A stretch of 48,818 nucleotides of DNA. Origin: CAZJGG01 sp964545475. Its GTDB lineage: Bacteria; Bacillota; Clostridia; Lachnospirales; JAISER01. The translations under genes and the position numbers were made by a program. Below are positions 6,597-15,494 of the stretch, piece by piece (the first letter of the stretch is position 1; the number at the start of each line of letters is the position of its first letter). The stretch is from assembly GCA_964545475.1 (NCBI GenBank), contig CAZJGG010000018.1, positions 1 through 48,818 on the forward strand, written 5' to 3'. The notes beneath the pieces were generated by a model. That model had not been told where the DNA came from, searched no databases, and saw only the letters and a program-made list of their open reading frames with translations.

Positions 6597-8492
6597 ATGG
6601 GAAAAGGAATTGAAAAATTTAATAAATTTGCTCTGAGGCAAGAGTGGATGCAGCTTGAAAAAAAGGCTAATAAAACCATTTCTATATTTTTAATGATAGC
6701 TCTAATCATTGGTTCTGTTTTAAATATCATTTTTAGGTTATTTGCTAATGGTAAGATTAATTTAACAATTGGGTTAGGATGCGCTATTTCACTGGTCGTG
6801 TGCGTTGTAATTTATTTTATCAGTAAGTCCAAATGGGATGAAAACTATAAATATATTTTATTTATGATAGTTTCGTCTATAATGTGTCTGGTAAGCACTA
6901 TAATAAATAATCAAATTTGCGGTGTTGCGGGGGTAATAGTTTCTGTTTTACTGCTGGTGCTTTCTATAATTTATTTAAATAAGGCCTTCTCTCTTGCTAT
7001 CGCCATATCTTCAATAGCAGGGCAAATATTTGTTTATGCCTTGTTTAAAACAGATTTAACAGTTTTATTTGTTAGAGTTATATTTATTGAATCGTTGTTT
7101 GTTGCTGTTAATATAATTAACCGTTTATATGTTGATAAAATTAATGAAGGGTTGAATAACTCTATTTTTGACCCATTAACAGGTTTGCCAAACAGAATGA
7201 TGTTTTACGACAGGCTTGCCCAAACAATTTCTCGCACTCAACGATATAAAAATATGGCTGCAGTAATTTTTATTGACTTAGATGGGTTTAAGTTAATAAA
7301 TGATACATTAGGGCATGAAGTAGGGGACGAGTTGCTTATTGCCGTTGCGGACAGGCTCAGAGCTCGTGTTCGGCAGACAGATGCCATCGCTCGTATTGGC
7401 GGCGACGAGTTTATTGTTATTCTTGATGAAATAAAAACTTTTGAGGAAATAAACATTGCTGCCGGAAATATATTGGAGAATTTGAAAAATCCATATATGA
7501 TAAACGGTGCAAAAATTATAATTGGGGCAAGCATGGGTATTGCTGTTGCGCCAGTAGATGATACCACAATTGACGGAATTATTCGTAAAGCGGATATGGC
7601 AATGTATTTGTCCAAAGAAAAAGGAAAAGGGTGTTTTTCTTTTTCATCAAACGAAATAGACATAAAAAACCAGAAGAAAATGGCTCTTGTATCAAGGCTT
7701 TCAAATGCCTTGACAAACAACGAATTTAAGCTTTTTTTTCAACCACAAATAGAAATAGAAATAAACGGAATAAACATTGTTGGTGCAGAAGCTTTTTTAA
7801 GATGGCAATGCCCAGATTCTGGGCTTGTTTCTTCCGCAGATTTTATTGGGATTGCGGAAGATTCAGGGCTGCTTATCCAAATCGGAAAATGGGTTATAAA
7901 TGAAGCTTGTAAAACTATTAAAGAAATTGAAAAAAGTAACCCTAATTTCAAAATAAGCGTAAATATTTCTGCAAAGCAGTTTAAAAATACTAACTTTGTG
8001 GAAGATGTTAAGGAAGCAGTTACTAATAGTAATATTATTCCTAGTAATTTGCAGCTTGAAATAACCGAAAGCGTGTTTTTGTCCAGTGATGCAAAAGAAA
8101 AGCTTTTTAAACTTAAGGAAATTGGTGTTTTAATTGCATTGGACGATTTTGGTACTGGTTACTCTTCGCTTAGTGCACTCCATGAATTGCCTATAGACTA
8201 CTTGAAAATTGACAAGTCATTTATTGAGAGCTTACATAAAGAGGATAATAAGGAAGTTGCCGCTGCAATAATTTCAATGTCTGGCGTTTTACAGATAGAA
8301 ACAATCAGCGAAGGTGTTGAGGACGAGAAACAGTTAGAATATTTAGTAAAAGCAGGCGGTAATTTGTTTCAAGGGTATTTGTTTTCACACCCGGTTGAAA
8401 AAGACAAATTCGTGGAAATGCTTAAAGATGGTATCGGCGATTGTAAAGAATACGCCAGTTTTTATCAAAAATCAAAAAGTAACCAACATTAA
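6597..8492 (+). CDS. Membrane GGDEF-EAL protein (c-di-GMP cyclase/phosphodiesterase)
   Basis: A 631-residue protein with six predicted membrane helices in roughly the first 175 residues, then GGDEF and EAL domains in the cytoplasm. The GGDEF active site is intact (RIGGDEFIVIL, about 264-274) with an RQTD inhibitory I-site upstream. In the EAL domain the signature reads EAFLRW instead of EALLRW, but the catalytic Glu, NISAKQF, ITESVF, LDDFGTGYSS, LKID and FQGYLFS are present, so phosphodiesterase activity is plausible. The ATG at 6597 is chosen because GAAAGGAT lies just upstream. An ATG at 6540 lacks a ribosome binding site. It is a single gene closed by a strong terminator. The net direction of its c-di-GMP activity cannot be told. 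Confidence 0.88.
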   Translation: MGKGIEKFNKFALRQEWMQLEKKANKTISIFLMIALIIGSVLNIIFRLFANGKINLTIGLGCAISLVVCVVIYFISKSKWDENYKYILFMIVSSIMCLVSTIINNQICGVAGVIVSVLLLVLSIIYLNKAFSLAIAISSIAGQIFVYALFKTDLTVLFVRVIFIESLFVAVNIINRLYVDKINEGLNNSIFDPLTGLPNRMMFYDRLAQTISRTQRYKNMAAVIFIDLDGFKLINDTLGHEVGDELLIAVADRLRARVRQTDAIARIGGDEFIVILDEIKTFEEINIAAGNILENLKNPYMINGAKIIIGASMGIAVAPVDDTTIDGIIRKADMAMYLSKEKGKGCFSFSSNEIDIKNQKKMALVSRLSNALTNNEFKLFFQPQIEIEINGINIVGAEAFLRWQCPDSGLVSSADFIGIAEDSGLLIQIGKWVINEACKTIKEIEKSNPNFKISVNISAKQFKNTNFVEDVKEAVTNSNIIPSNLQLEITESVFLSSDAKEKLFKLKEIGVLIALDDFGTGYSSLSALHELPIDYLKIDKSFIESLHKEDNKEVAAAIISMSGVLQIETISEGVEDEKQLEYLVKAGGNLFQGYLFSHPVEKDKFVEMLKDGIGDCKEYASFYQKSKSNQH

Positions 8493-8530
8493 AAACCTTG
8501 CGCTCCTCCTGGGGGCACAAGGTTTTTTGT
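8491..8530. terminator. Bidirectional intrinsic terminator between the GGDEF-EAL gene and mttB
   Basis: AAAACCTTG and CAAGGTTTT arms enclose a GC-rich loop. There is a T tract after the hairpin on the plus strand and another on the minus strand, so it can end both convergent transcripts. Confidence 0.8.
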
Positions 8531-8541
8531 TTTAATTATTT

Positions 8542-10020
8542 TTAATATTCTATTCCATGTTCTTGGGCTGTTTCTGCAATAATGTCATGAAGCTTCTGAG
8601 ATATATTTTTGTCAAGAGGTTTTGGTTTATGAACGCTTAATATGCGTTTTGTTTCTTCAAGAGCTCTTTGGGCTAAATCCTTTTTGCCTTTAGAGTACCA
8701 CTGCGCATATGGTTGCCTGTCGAAAAGAGTTGTAACGGATTGAATTTGCCCCATGTATTTGACGGTATGGTCTTCCATCAGAAAATGACCGCCGGCACCT
8801 ACCGAACGGATTAAATCTGTTGCCATAGTTTCGTCTGATACAGGTATGCCGCAAATTACTCTGCGAATCATTTTTGCAATTTCGTTGTCAACAACAAGCT
8901 GGGCAAAGTCCATTGTCATGCCTAAATCCACCATACCAAGGCCGTAAATCATGTTGGCCCCTGCCAACGCTGAAAGCATCATGGATAATGTTTTTTCGTG
9001 CCCTGCTTGTTCGTCGCCTAACTTAGAGTCTGTCTAGCCGCCGGCAACATAACTTGGAATTTTATAATATTGAGCCATTTTGCAAACCGCTGCACTAAGC
9101 ATTCCAAGCTCGGGGCAGCCGACTGTTGCAGAGGCGTTTCTTAAATCCATAATAGTTGTGGAGCTTCCGTACATATTTGGTGTTCCCTTGTTTGTTAGCT
9201 GGCCTAATACTATGCCGGAAAGCACTTCTGCGTTATGTGTAACCATTGTTCCGGCTAAAGTGATAGGGGCTGTCCCTCCTGCCATAGCCATAGATAAAAC
9301 AGTGCAAGGCACTTTGTTTTCGGCATAAACAATTATTGGTTCTGTAGTTTCCGGAGATATGCAAAGAGGGCTTGTTGGGCATACAACCGTTGAGGTTATT
9401 GGTCTGCGTTCAAGCTCTTCACGGCTTCCTGCTACTGCCAAAGCCATTTCAATAAATTTTTCAGCTTCTTTTTTGCTGTGAGCGGATTGCGCCGAGTGTT
9501 TCGTGCTGTTTGAAACCATTGCTTCATAACTTACTAAGTTAGCAATAACGTCCGGAACATCTCTTGCTTCTACTCCTACGTCAAGTAAATCATATTGGTC
9601 GAGATAATCTACTAAAATTGCAATATTCTTTTGGTCTTCCAAGGTGGACGGTCGAAATTCCCCCGTTTCTATATCAACAACGTTTACACCTTTTGAAAAA
9701 TTGCAAAAATTAACCCGAGTGCTTTCCATTATAATATCATTTTCCGAGTCTCTGGCGGCAAGAAGCACTGTTGATGGCGCAGAATCAATGGCTTCCTCTA
9801 CAATACGTGGAGGTATGTAAACTTTATTGTTTTTTGCGTCTACAGTACAGCCGCCGCTTGCATAAATTTCTTGGGCAAGCTTGCATTCTGTTCTTATGCC
9901 TTCTTGCCATAAAACCTCTAGTGTTGCATTGTGTATGGCGTCCATGGAGTCGTTTGAAAATACGTTAAGCCCGAAACCATCGTAAGAACTGCCGGAGGAC
10001 TTAAAAGAACGTCTGCTCAT
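8542..10020 (-). CDS. mttB: Trimethylamine methyltransferase MttB with in-frame amber (pyrrolysine) codon
   Basis: The two open segments (10020-9037 and 9033-8542) lie in one frame, separated by a single TAG codon at 9036-9034. Read through, they give a 492-residue MttB-family protein, the normal family length. The amber is residue 329 in the context YVAGG-O-TDSK, essentially where methanogen MttB carries pyrrolysine (residue 334). The C-terminal half continues as normal family sequence (DEQAGHEKTL, ALAGANMIYGLGMVDLGMT). Pyl-containing MttB proteins transfer a methyl group from trimethylamine to a corrinoid protein. The start is at 10020, with GAGAGGATGG before the ATG. It is the last gene of an operon behind ahcY (45 nt away). 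No corrinoid protein gene or pyl genes lie in this window. Confidence 0.85.
9034..9036 (-). other. Amber codon predicted to be read as pyrrolysine
   Basis: The plus strand reads CTA, so the minus-strand codon is TAG. It lies in frame within mttB between GGC GGC and ACA GAC. The following 163 codons stay open and conserved to a TAA at 8544-8542. Confidence 0.8.
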
Positions 10021-10065
10021 AAAAATACCATCCTCTCTGGGCGTGTTATACACGCCCAAAACTTA

Positions 10066-11310
10066 TCATTCCCCGGTTGAATTTAAGTATTTAACTTGCT
10101 CTTCTGTTAATTTATCTAACCCAATATTCATTGCTTTAGCTTTAAGGTTAGCAACCTTAAGGTCAATTTCTTCAGGAATTTTATATAAATCCGGTTTTAA
10201 GCCTTTGCCGTTTTGAGCAATATAAAGCGCGCCATACGCCTGAATTGCAAAACTTAAATCCATAATATCTGCAGGGTGTCCGTTGCCTGCAACAATGTTA
10301 ACAAGTCTGCCGTCTGCCAAAACGTTAAGTATTCGTCCATCTTTTAAATAATATCCGTCAATAAACGGTCTACGGCTTTCAACTTTAACAGACATTTCTT
10401 TAAGCTGTGGCTTGTTAAATTCCACATCAAAATGACCAGCGTTTGAAATAAGTACGTTATGTTTCATAACTTGATAATGTTTTTCTGTTATAACATCATT
10501 ACAGCCGGTGCATGTTACGAAAATATCGCCGTATTTTGCGGCTTCGTCCATAGGCATAACTTCAAAGCCGTCCATTGCGGCTTCAAGAGCTCTAAATGGG
10601 TTAATTTCCGTAACAATAACTTTTGCTCCAAGCCCTTTTGCTCTGTTTGCAACGCCAGAGCCTACAAAGCCATAACCTGCAATAACAACAGTTTTGCCTG
10701 TTATCATGACGTTTGTGGAATACATAATAGCATCCCAAGTGGATTGACCAGTGCCGTGGCGGTTATCAAACAAATGCTTGCAGTTAGCGTCGTTAACGTT
10801 CATCATTGGGAAGTTAAGAAGCCCTTCTTTAACTCTTGCTTTAAGCCTATGAATGCCGGTTGTTGTTTCTTCACAGCCGCCTAAAAGATTTTTGGCATAT
10901 TCTTTGCATTCTCCTTGAAGAAGCCCTACAAAATCGCCGCCGTCGTCAATAATAATATCCGGGCAAAATTCAAGGGTTTTCTTTAAATGTTCAACATATT
11001 CCTGCTGTGTAGCATTATGAAATGCATAAACGTTAAAGCCTAAAGAATCAAGCCCAGCGCAAATATCGTCTTTTGTGGAAAGCACGTTAGAACCTGTAAT
11101 GGCAACATCTGCTCCTCCTGCACGAAGAACCTGACCTAAATAAGCTGTTTTTGCTTCGAGATGCACCGAAACGGAGATTTTCATGCCTTTAAAGGGCTTA
11201 TCTCTTTCAAACTCCTGTTCAATTTGTGAAAGAACAGGCATAAAAGACTTAACCCATTCAATTTTTTTAACACCCATTTCTGCAAGTGATTTGTCTCTAA
11301 TAATACTCAT
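10066..11310 (-). CDS. ahcY: S-adenosylhomocysteinase (adenosylhomocysteine hydrolase)
   Basis: A 414-residue enzyme that splits S-adenosylhomocysteine into homocysteine and adenosine. The core residues are visible: H50, the DDG pair near 122-124, E148, K178, D182-N183 in KHLFDNRHGTGQSTWD, the NAD-binding GYGFVGSG (212-219), and NAGHFDVE. It is the short form (about 415 residues), as in archaea and thermophiles, lacking the insertion of the long bacterial and eukaryotic form. Some archaeal relatives prefer S-inosylhomocysteine, so the exact substrate is open. AGGAGGC precedes the ATG. It lies between the transporter gene (13 nt upstream) and mttB in one minus-strand operon. The homocysteine formed could feed methionine synthesis. 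Confidence 0.9.
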   Translation of the reverse strand: MSIIRDKSLAEMGVKKIEWVKSFMPVLSQIEQEFERDKPFKGMKISVSVHLEAKTAYLGQVLRAGGADVAITGSNVLSTKDDICAGLDSLGFNVYAFHNATQQEYVEHLKKTLEFCPDIIIDDGGDFVGLLQGECKEYAKNLLGGCEETTTGIHRLKARVKEGLLNFPMMNVNDANCKHLFDNRHGTGQSTWDAIMYSTNVMITGKTVVIAGYGFVGSGVANRAKGLGAKVIVTEINPFRALEAAMDGFEVMPMDEAAKYGDIFVTCTGCNDVITEKHYQVMKHNVLISNAGHFDVEFNKPQLKEMSVKVESRRPFIDGYYLKDGRILNVLADGRLVNIVAGNGHPADIMDLSFAIQAYGALYIAQNGKGLKPDLYKIPEEIDLKVANLKAKAMNIGLDKLTEEQVKYLNSTGE

Positions 11311-11323
11311 AATAGCCTCCTAG

Positions 11324-12121
11324 TTAATTTTGAATAGCTCCTGAAACTAAAATGCCGATTGATGAAACTCCGGCAGTTATAACAACATTAAATAGATTTG
11401 TCTGACCGTTTCCGAAATAAAACGCTACTTGCCCGGAACCGTAAGCCACAAAAAGGGAAATTATAAGGCCTGCAATGCTGAACCATACCATGGCGTATGC
11501 GCCGACTTTTGCTAGGCTGCCGCCATGAGGCAAATGCTCTTTGCTCATAACGTCTTTCCAATATAAATCCCATTTTTTTATTCTTGGGTAAAGCAAAATT
11601 GTAATTGGCATACCCAAGACAATTGCCGCTATAGAGTTGTTAACAGGGATTATTGAACCTAATGCCGCAAAGGGTACATAACCAATCATATCAACTCCCC
11701 AGGCAATAAATAGCCCACAAGCGCAAGAACCAACAGTTACAACAATTATGTAAAGAACAACTTTTTTGCTGCCTTTTAAATCGGGTGAGTTATCACTGCC
11801 TAAAACCGATAAGTTATCCCACAATTTATAAGGCACATAAGCATATAAGAAATTGCCGACAAAGCCGAATAAAGAACCAAAGCTAACTGTTCCGCCTAAG
11901 ATGTCCGCAATTGTGTTACCAATAGCAGCTCCCCAAGCAGCAGCAGGACCAAAAAACAAAGCAAAAGCAACAGGCACTAAGTTTCCGGGTCTAAACTCTG
12001 TAAAGCCCGGAATAATTGGTAATGCTTTGAAAGGTATTAAAAATGCGGCATAAATTGCTGCCGTAAGCGCACAAAGTATAATCATTTTTGTGCTTTTCCA
12101 CATTGTAAAGACTTCTTTCAT
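11324..12121 (-). CDS. ECF-type S-component-like (QueT-related) membrane transporter
   Basis: A 265-residue integral membrane protein with about six helices. The N-terminal part (ALTAAIYAAFLIPFKALP, then EFRPGNLVPVAFALFFGPAA and GNTIADILGG) resembles the substrate-binding subunits of energy-coupling-factor transporters, especially the QueT-like group. It is longer than a usual S component (about 180-200), with an extra C-terminal pair of helices. No ECF ATPases or T subunit are nearby, so it would share a common energising module. The ATG at 12121 is chosen because AGGTAGGACG lies upstream and transcription should start near 12170. It is the first gene of the operon with ahcY and mttB. The substrate is unknown; a methylated or vitamin-like compound would fit the neighbours. 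Confidence 0.7.
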   Translation of the reverse strand: MKEVFTMWKSTKMIILCALTAAIYAAFLIPFKALPIIPGFTEFRPGNLVPVAFALFFGPAAAWGAAIGNTIADILGGTVSFGSLFGFVGNFLYAYVPYKLWDNLSVLGSDNSPDLKGSKKVVLYIIVVTVGSCACGLFIAWGVDMIGYVPFAALGSIIPVNNSIAAIVLGMPITILLYPRIKKWDLYWKDVMSKEHLPHGGSLAKVGAYAMVWFSIAGLIISLFVAYGSGQVAFYFGNGQTNLFNVVITAGVSSIGILVSGAIQN

Positions 12122-12176
12122 AATATTCGTCCTACCTAAAGAGTTCTTAAGAAAAAAAAGTAAAAGCATCAAATAT

Positions 12177-12205
12177 ATAATAAATTATTTTCCTAATATT
12201 TTCAA
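12177..12205 (-). promoter_or_regulatory. Promoter for the transporter-ahcY-mttB operon
   Basis: On the minus strand, TTGAAA (12205-12200) and TATTAT (12182-12177) are 17 bp apart, about 50 bp before the start codon at 12121. Confidence 0.65.
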
Positions 12206-12224
12206 TACGTTTATTAATAGAAAA

Positions 12225-12737
12225 TTATAAATCTATATTAAATTTTTTATTTAAAGAATCACTAAATTTTATAGTCGAGTCATACTTTCCACCATTTTTA
12301 ACAATTATTTTTTCAGAATAAATATTATTTATTTCACATGTAATTACAACTTTAGCAATTCCTCGTTTCTTTGCCTCCGCAAGTGTAAGCTCCAAAATTT
12401 TATTGCCGTAACCCATGTTTCTGTATTCAGGGCAAATACCATAACCTATATGCCCTCCGAAAAACTCGTTGCTTTCGGAAAGCTTATGCCTTAAAATTGA
12501 TGCGCCCAAAACTTCGCCGTTTCTTTTAATAAGCCAATATGTTGAAAAGTTGACATTTTCTTTTGTTATTAAAATTCCTCTTTCTATTTTATCAATCAAG
12601 TTTAAATAGTCGTCAAAGGGGTCGCAGTTAACCGATAAAATCCATGGAAACAGGGGCAAACCAGAAGAATTCCATCTGCTTATCATTTGTTTATATTGAT
12701 TTTTATATATAATATTAGGTTTAATTAAAATACACAA
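12225..12737 (-). CDS. GNAT-family N-acetyltransferase
   Basis: A 170-residue acyl-CoA-dependent acetyltransferase of the GNAT fold. Motif A is visible in GYGICPEYRNMGYGNKILEL (the R-x-x-GxG acetyl-CoA loop), preceded by strand WLIKRNGEVLGASILR and followed by the helix/strand pair AEAKKRGIAKVVITCEINN and a terminal NGGKYDST. No ATG is available near the N-terminus. A TTG start at 12737 with GGAGG eight bases upstream fits. The overall pattern resembles acetyltransferases that modify small molecules or drugs, but the substrate cannot be named. It lies alone between the minus-strand methyl-metabolism operon and the divergent pilus operon. Confidence 0.8.
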   Translation of the reverse strand: MCILIKPNIIYKNQYKQMISRWNSSGLPLFPWILSVNCDPFDDYLNLIDKIERGILITKENVNFSTYWLIKRNGEVLGASILRHKLSESNEFFGGHIGYGICPEYRNMGYGNKILELTLAEAKKRGIAKVVITCEINNIYSEKIIVKNGGKYDSTIKFSDSLNKKFNIDL

Positions 12738-12803
12738 AATTTTATCCTCCGTTAAAATACAATGAAGTTTTTTTGAGCAAGTATTATTTTACAACATAAA
12801 CAC

Positions 12804-12832
12804 TTGATTTTAAATAGTAATTCGTATATTAT
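12804..12832 (+). promoter_or_regulatory. Promoter for the type IV pilus operon
   Basis: TTGATT (12804-12809) and TATTAT (12827-12832) are spaced by 17 bp, about 40 bp before the pilT start. Confidence 0.65.
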
Positions 12833-12873
12833 AAAATAATTCACTAAACAAAAAGAATAGGGGTTATTAACCG

Positions 12874-13950
12874 ATGGATAATAACAGGGATTATTTAGAA
12901 GAACTTTTAAGGTTCTCTCACGATAATAAAGCGACTGACTTGCATTTATGTCCTGGCAGCAAACCTCTTATGCGAGTTAATGGCGGCTTGGTTGAAATAG
13001 AGGATACCGAAGTTGTTATGCCGGCAACTATAAATAATATTATAAACGAAGTTCTTGATGAAAAAAGGCGTGTAAAGCTTTTTAACAGCAAAGTTCTTGA
13101 TTTTTCATTTTCAAAACCGGGCTTAGGGCGTTTCCGTGCTAATATTTATTCCCAAAGAGGAACGTTTGCGGCGGCTATCCGTATGCTCCCTTTTGATATT
13201 CCTCCTCTTTCAAGCTTGGGGCTTCCGCCTGCCGTAGATGGGTTTACCACAAAAACGAAAGGCTTATTTTTAGCAACCGGAGCAACAGGAAGCGGCAAAT
13301 CTACAACTCTTGCAAGTCTTCTTAATGAGCTTAATGAAAATTATCATTACCATATTATAACTATCGAAGACCCTATTGAGTATTTACATAGACATAAAAA
13401 AAGCTTAATGACCCAAAGAGAGGTTGGCGAAGATGCGGAATCTTTTGCCCAAGCTCTTCGCTCGGCATTAAGGGAAGACCCAGATGTTATTATGGTTGGC
13501 GAAATGCGAGACCCTGAGACAATTTCAATTGCTCTTACAGCTGCAGAAACAGGCCATTTGGTTTTATCAACTCTTCATACTGTTGGAGCGGCAAAAAGTA
13601 TTGACAGAATTATAGACGCATTTCCGCCGGAACAGCAAAACCAGGTTAGAAGCCAGCTTGCCACAGTTTTGGAAGGAGTTGTTTCTCAACAGCTTATTCC
13701 AAGAATTGATAAAAAAGGAATGGTTTTGGCAACGGAAATTATGATTGTTAACCCGGCTATTAGAAATTTAATAAGAGAAGGCAAGCATTATCAAATTAAT
13801 AGCATTTTACAAACCGGGCAGGGTCAAGGTATGCAGCTTCTGGAGGCAGACCTTGCCAAACTTTGCAACGCAGGAATAATTGATAAAGAAGAAGTAATTT
13901 TAAGAGCTACAGACCAGCAATTACTTCAACAATTCTTGAATAGGAGGTAA
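12874..13950 (+). CDS. pilT: Type IV pilus ATPase PilT
   Basis: A 358-residue hexameric secretion ATPase of the PilT branch. An N-terminal PAS-like domain (1-110) is followed by Walker A GATGSGKST (136-144), the Asp box (TIEDPIEYLH), Walker B (DVIMVGEMRD), the His box (HLVLSTLHT), and the PilT-typical tail IRNLIREGKHYQINSILQ. PilT normally retracts pili. AGGGG lies upstream of the ATG. It is the first gene of a cluster with PilC and prepilin-like proteins, and the gene after it begins only 3 nt downstream. No PilB-type extension ATPase is present in the cluster, which is unusual. Either it lies elsewhere or this ATPase does more than retraction. Confidence 0.92.
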   Translation: MDNNRDYLEELLRFSHDNKATDLHLCPGSKPLMRVNGGLVEIEDTEVVMPATINNIINEVLDEKRRVKLFNSKVLDFSFSKPGLGRFRANIYSQRGTFAAAIRMLPFDIPPLSSLGLPPAVDGFTTKTKGLFLATGATGSGKSTTLASLLNELNENYHYHIITIEDPIEYLHRHKKSLMTQREVGEDAESFAQALRSALREDPDVIMVGEMRDPETISIALTAAETGHLVLSTLHTVGAAKSIDRIIDAFPPEQQNQVRSQLATVLEGVVSQQLIPRIDKKGMVLATEIMIVNPAIRNLIREGKHYQINSILQTGQGQGMQLLEADLAKLCNAGIIDKEEVILRATDQQLLQQFLNRR

Positions 13951-13952
13951 TT

Positions 13953-15152
13953 ATGTCAACATTTTTATTCAGGGGCTACACTGAGGACGGACACAAGGTT
14001 TACGGAAGCAAGGCATTTCCATCTAAGGATATGGCAGAGAAGTTCATTGAACAAAAGGGATATACAGGATACCAAATATATGAATCAAAGACACAATACT
14101 CTGCAACCGGGTATAAGATTGTTTCCCCAAAAGATTTGTCTATTTTTTCAAGGCAAATGAGCGTTATGTTTTTTTCAAACATAACAATACTTGAGGGAGT
14201 TTTGCTTTTATCCGAACAAGCGGAAAACAAAAACTTAAAACTTGCGCTTGAAGAAATTCATTCCCACATGGAAAACGGATTAACTTTTGCAGATGCTTTA
14301 AGCATGTATGAACATATTTTCGGTTCATATATGATAAATATGGTATTAATAGGTGAATCAAGCGGAACTCTTGACGGCATTTTCATGCGGTTGGCTTCTT
14401 ATTTTGATAAAGAGTCTGGTATACGTAAAAAGCTTAGAACGGCAGTCACATACCCTGCAATTTTGACGGTTTTAATGACAGGCATAATATTAATACTTAT
14501 TGTTAAAATTTTGCCTATGTTTAACGATATTTTAAGTTCTATGGGCGGGCAAATGCCGGCACTTACAGCAATTTTGCTTTCCCTTGCAAATTTTATCAAC
14601 GATTATTTAGTATTTATAGTTGTTATAATTGCGGCAATTGTTTTCGGTTTATTGTATTACATCAAAACAGAAAAAGGAATGCTTTGGTGGGCAAAACAGA
14701 GAATGAAAATTCCAGGTGTAAGTTACGTTACATCACGTGTTGTAACATCAAGATTTTCTCGTTCCATGGCAATATTGCTTAAATCCGGGGTTCAGCTTTT
14801 AAACGCACTTGAGGATATTCTACCTCTTTTGGACAACGCTTATATAGAGCAAAAATTTAGAAAAGTTATTGAAGACGTTAAAATGGGAACTCAGCTTTCT
14901 GATGCTTTAAAAGAAGTTGGGGTTTTTCCACCGTTGTTTTTAAAAATGATAGTAATTGGTCAAAGCACTGGTCATTTAGATGATATGCTTGACAGAAGCG
15001 CAAGTATTTTTGACGAAGAGGTTTACGATGCAATTGAAAAAATTACAGTAATGATTGAGCCTATCTTAATAATAATTTTATCAATCATTGTAAGTATAAT
15101 TTTATTATCTGTAATGCTTCCTATGATTAGTATTATGAACGCTATTGGATAA
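13953..15152 (+). CDS. pilC: Type IV pilus / type II secretion inner-membrane platform protein PilC (GspF family)
   Basis: A 399-residue polytopic platform protein with two GspF domains. The first spans about residues 60-185, containing FSRQMSVMFFSNITILEGVL and a membrane helix at about 170-190. A second transmembrane region lies at about 210-230. The second GspF domain begins at about 265 (SRFSRSMAILLKSGVQLLNALE) and ends in a C-terminal helix (about 370-395). The N-terminal 50 residues form the usual small cytoplasmic lead (LFRGYTEDGHKVYG). GGAGG lies before the ATG. It is translated immediately after pilT and would couple the ATPase to pilin movement through the membrane. Confidence 0.92.
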   Translation: MSTFLFRGYTEDGHKVYGSKAFPSKDMAEKFIEQKGYTGYQIYESKTQYSATGYKIVSPKDLSIFSRQMSVMFFSNITILEGVLLLSEQAENKNLKLALEEIHSHMENGLTFADALSMYEHIFGSYMINMVLIGESSGTLDGIFMRLASYFDKESGIRKKLRTAVTYPAILTVLMTGIILILIVKILPMFNDILSSMGGQMPALTAILLSLANFINDYLVFIVVIIAAIVFGLLYYIKTEKGMLWWAKQRMKIPGVSYVTSRVVTSRFSRSMAILLKSGVQLLNALEDILPLLDNAYIEQKFRKVIEDVKMGTQLSDALKEVGVFPPLFLKMIVIGQSTGHLDDMLDRSASIFDEEVYDAIEKITVMIEPILIIILSIIVSIILLSVMLPMISIMNAIG

Positions 15153-15167
15153 TTTGGAGATGATTCC

Positions 15168-15485
15168 ATGAAATTAAATTTGGATTTTGACTTGAAGCTT
15201 GTTAGCCAAATATGTTTGCTCACAGTTATAACAATTGTTGTTGTTTATTTATTTGTGGCAATGGTTGGCATGAGCAAAAGAAACATGGAACAACAGCCAC
15301 AAAAGATTAAAGAAGTAATAGATAAAGCCCTTGTGCAATGTTATGCCCTTGAAGGCGCATTTCCATCGGACATTTATTATCTTGAAAAATATGGCGTGCT
15401 GTTTGATGACGATAAGTATCTTTATGATTACGATATTTTCGGCGTTAACTATTTTCCCCAAGTAACCGTAATTTCAAAAAGCTGA
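15168..15485 (+). CDS. Small membrane-anchored protein of the pilus cluster
   Basis: A 105-residue protein with one N-terminal membrane helix (about residues 11-34: QICLLTVITIVVVYLFVAMV) and a short extracytoplasmic domain containing YALEGAFPSDIYYLEKYGV and a Tyr/Asp-rich end. The domain pattern resembles the soluble part of pseudopilins, but there is no prepilin cleavage motif. Small proteins like this are commonly seen in clostridial pilus clusters. It has a TTGGAGATG-type ribosome binding site and lies 15 nt behind pilC and 9 nt before the next gene. A role as a pilus-assembly accessory subunit is inferred from position and topology only. Confidence 0.65.
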   Translation: MKLNLDFDLKLVSQICLLTVITIVVVYLFVAMVGMSKRNMEQQPQKIKEVIDKALVQCYALEGAFPSDIYYLEKYGVLFDDDKYLYDYDIFGVNYFPQVTVISKS

Positions 15486-15494
15486 GGTGATTTT

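Noticed and set aside
8542..10059. mttB seen as two broken genes (a pseudogene by nonsense mutation)
   Set aside because: The only interruption is one TAG at the known pyrrolysine position. The frame, length and conservation continue normally on both sides.
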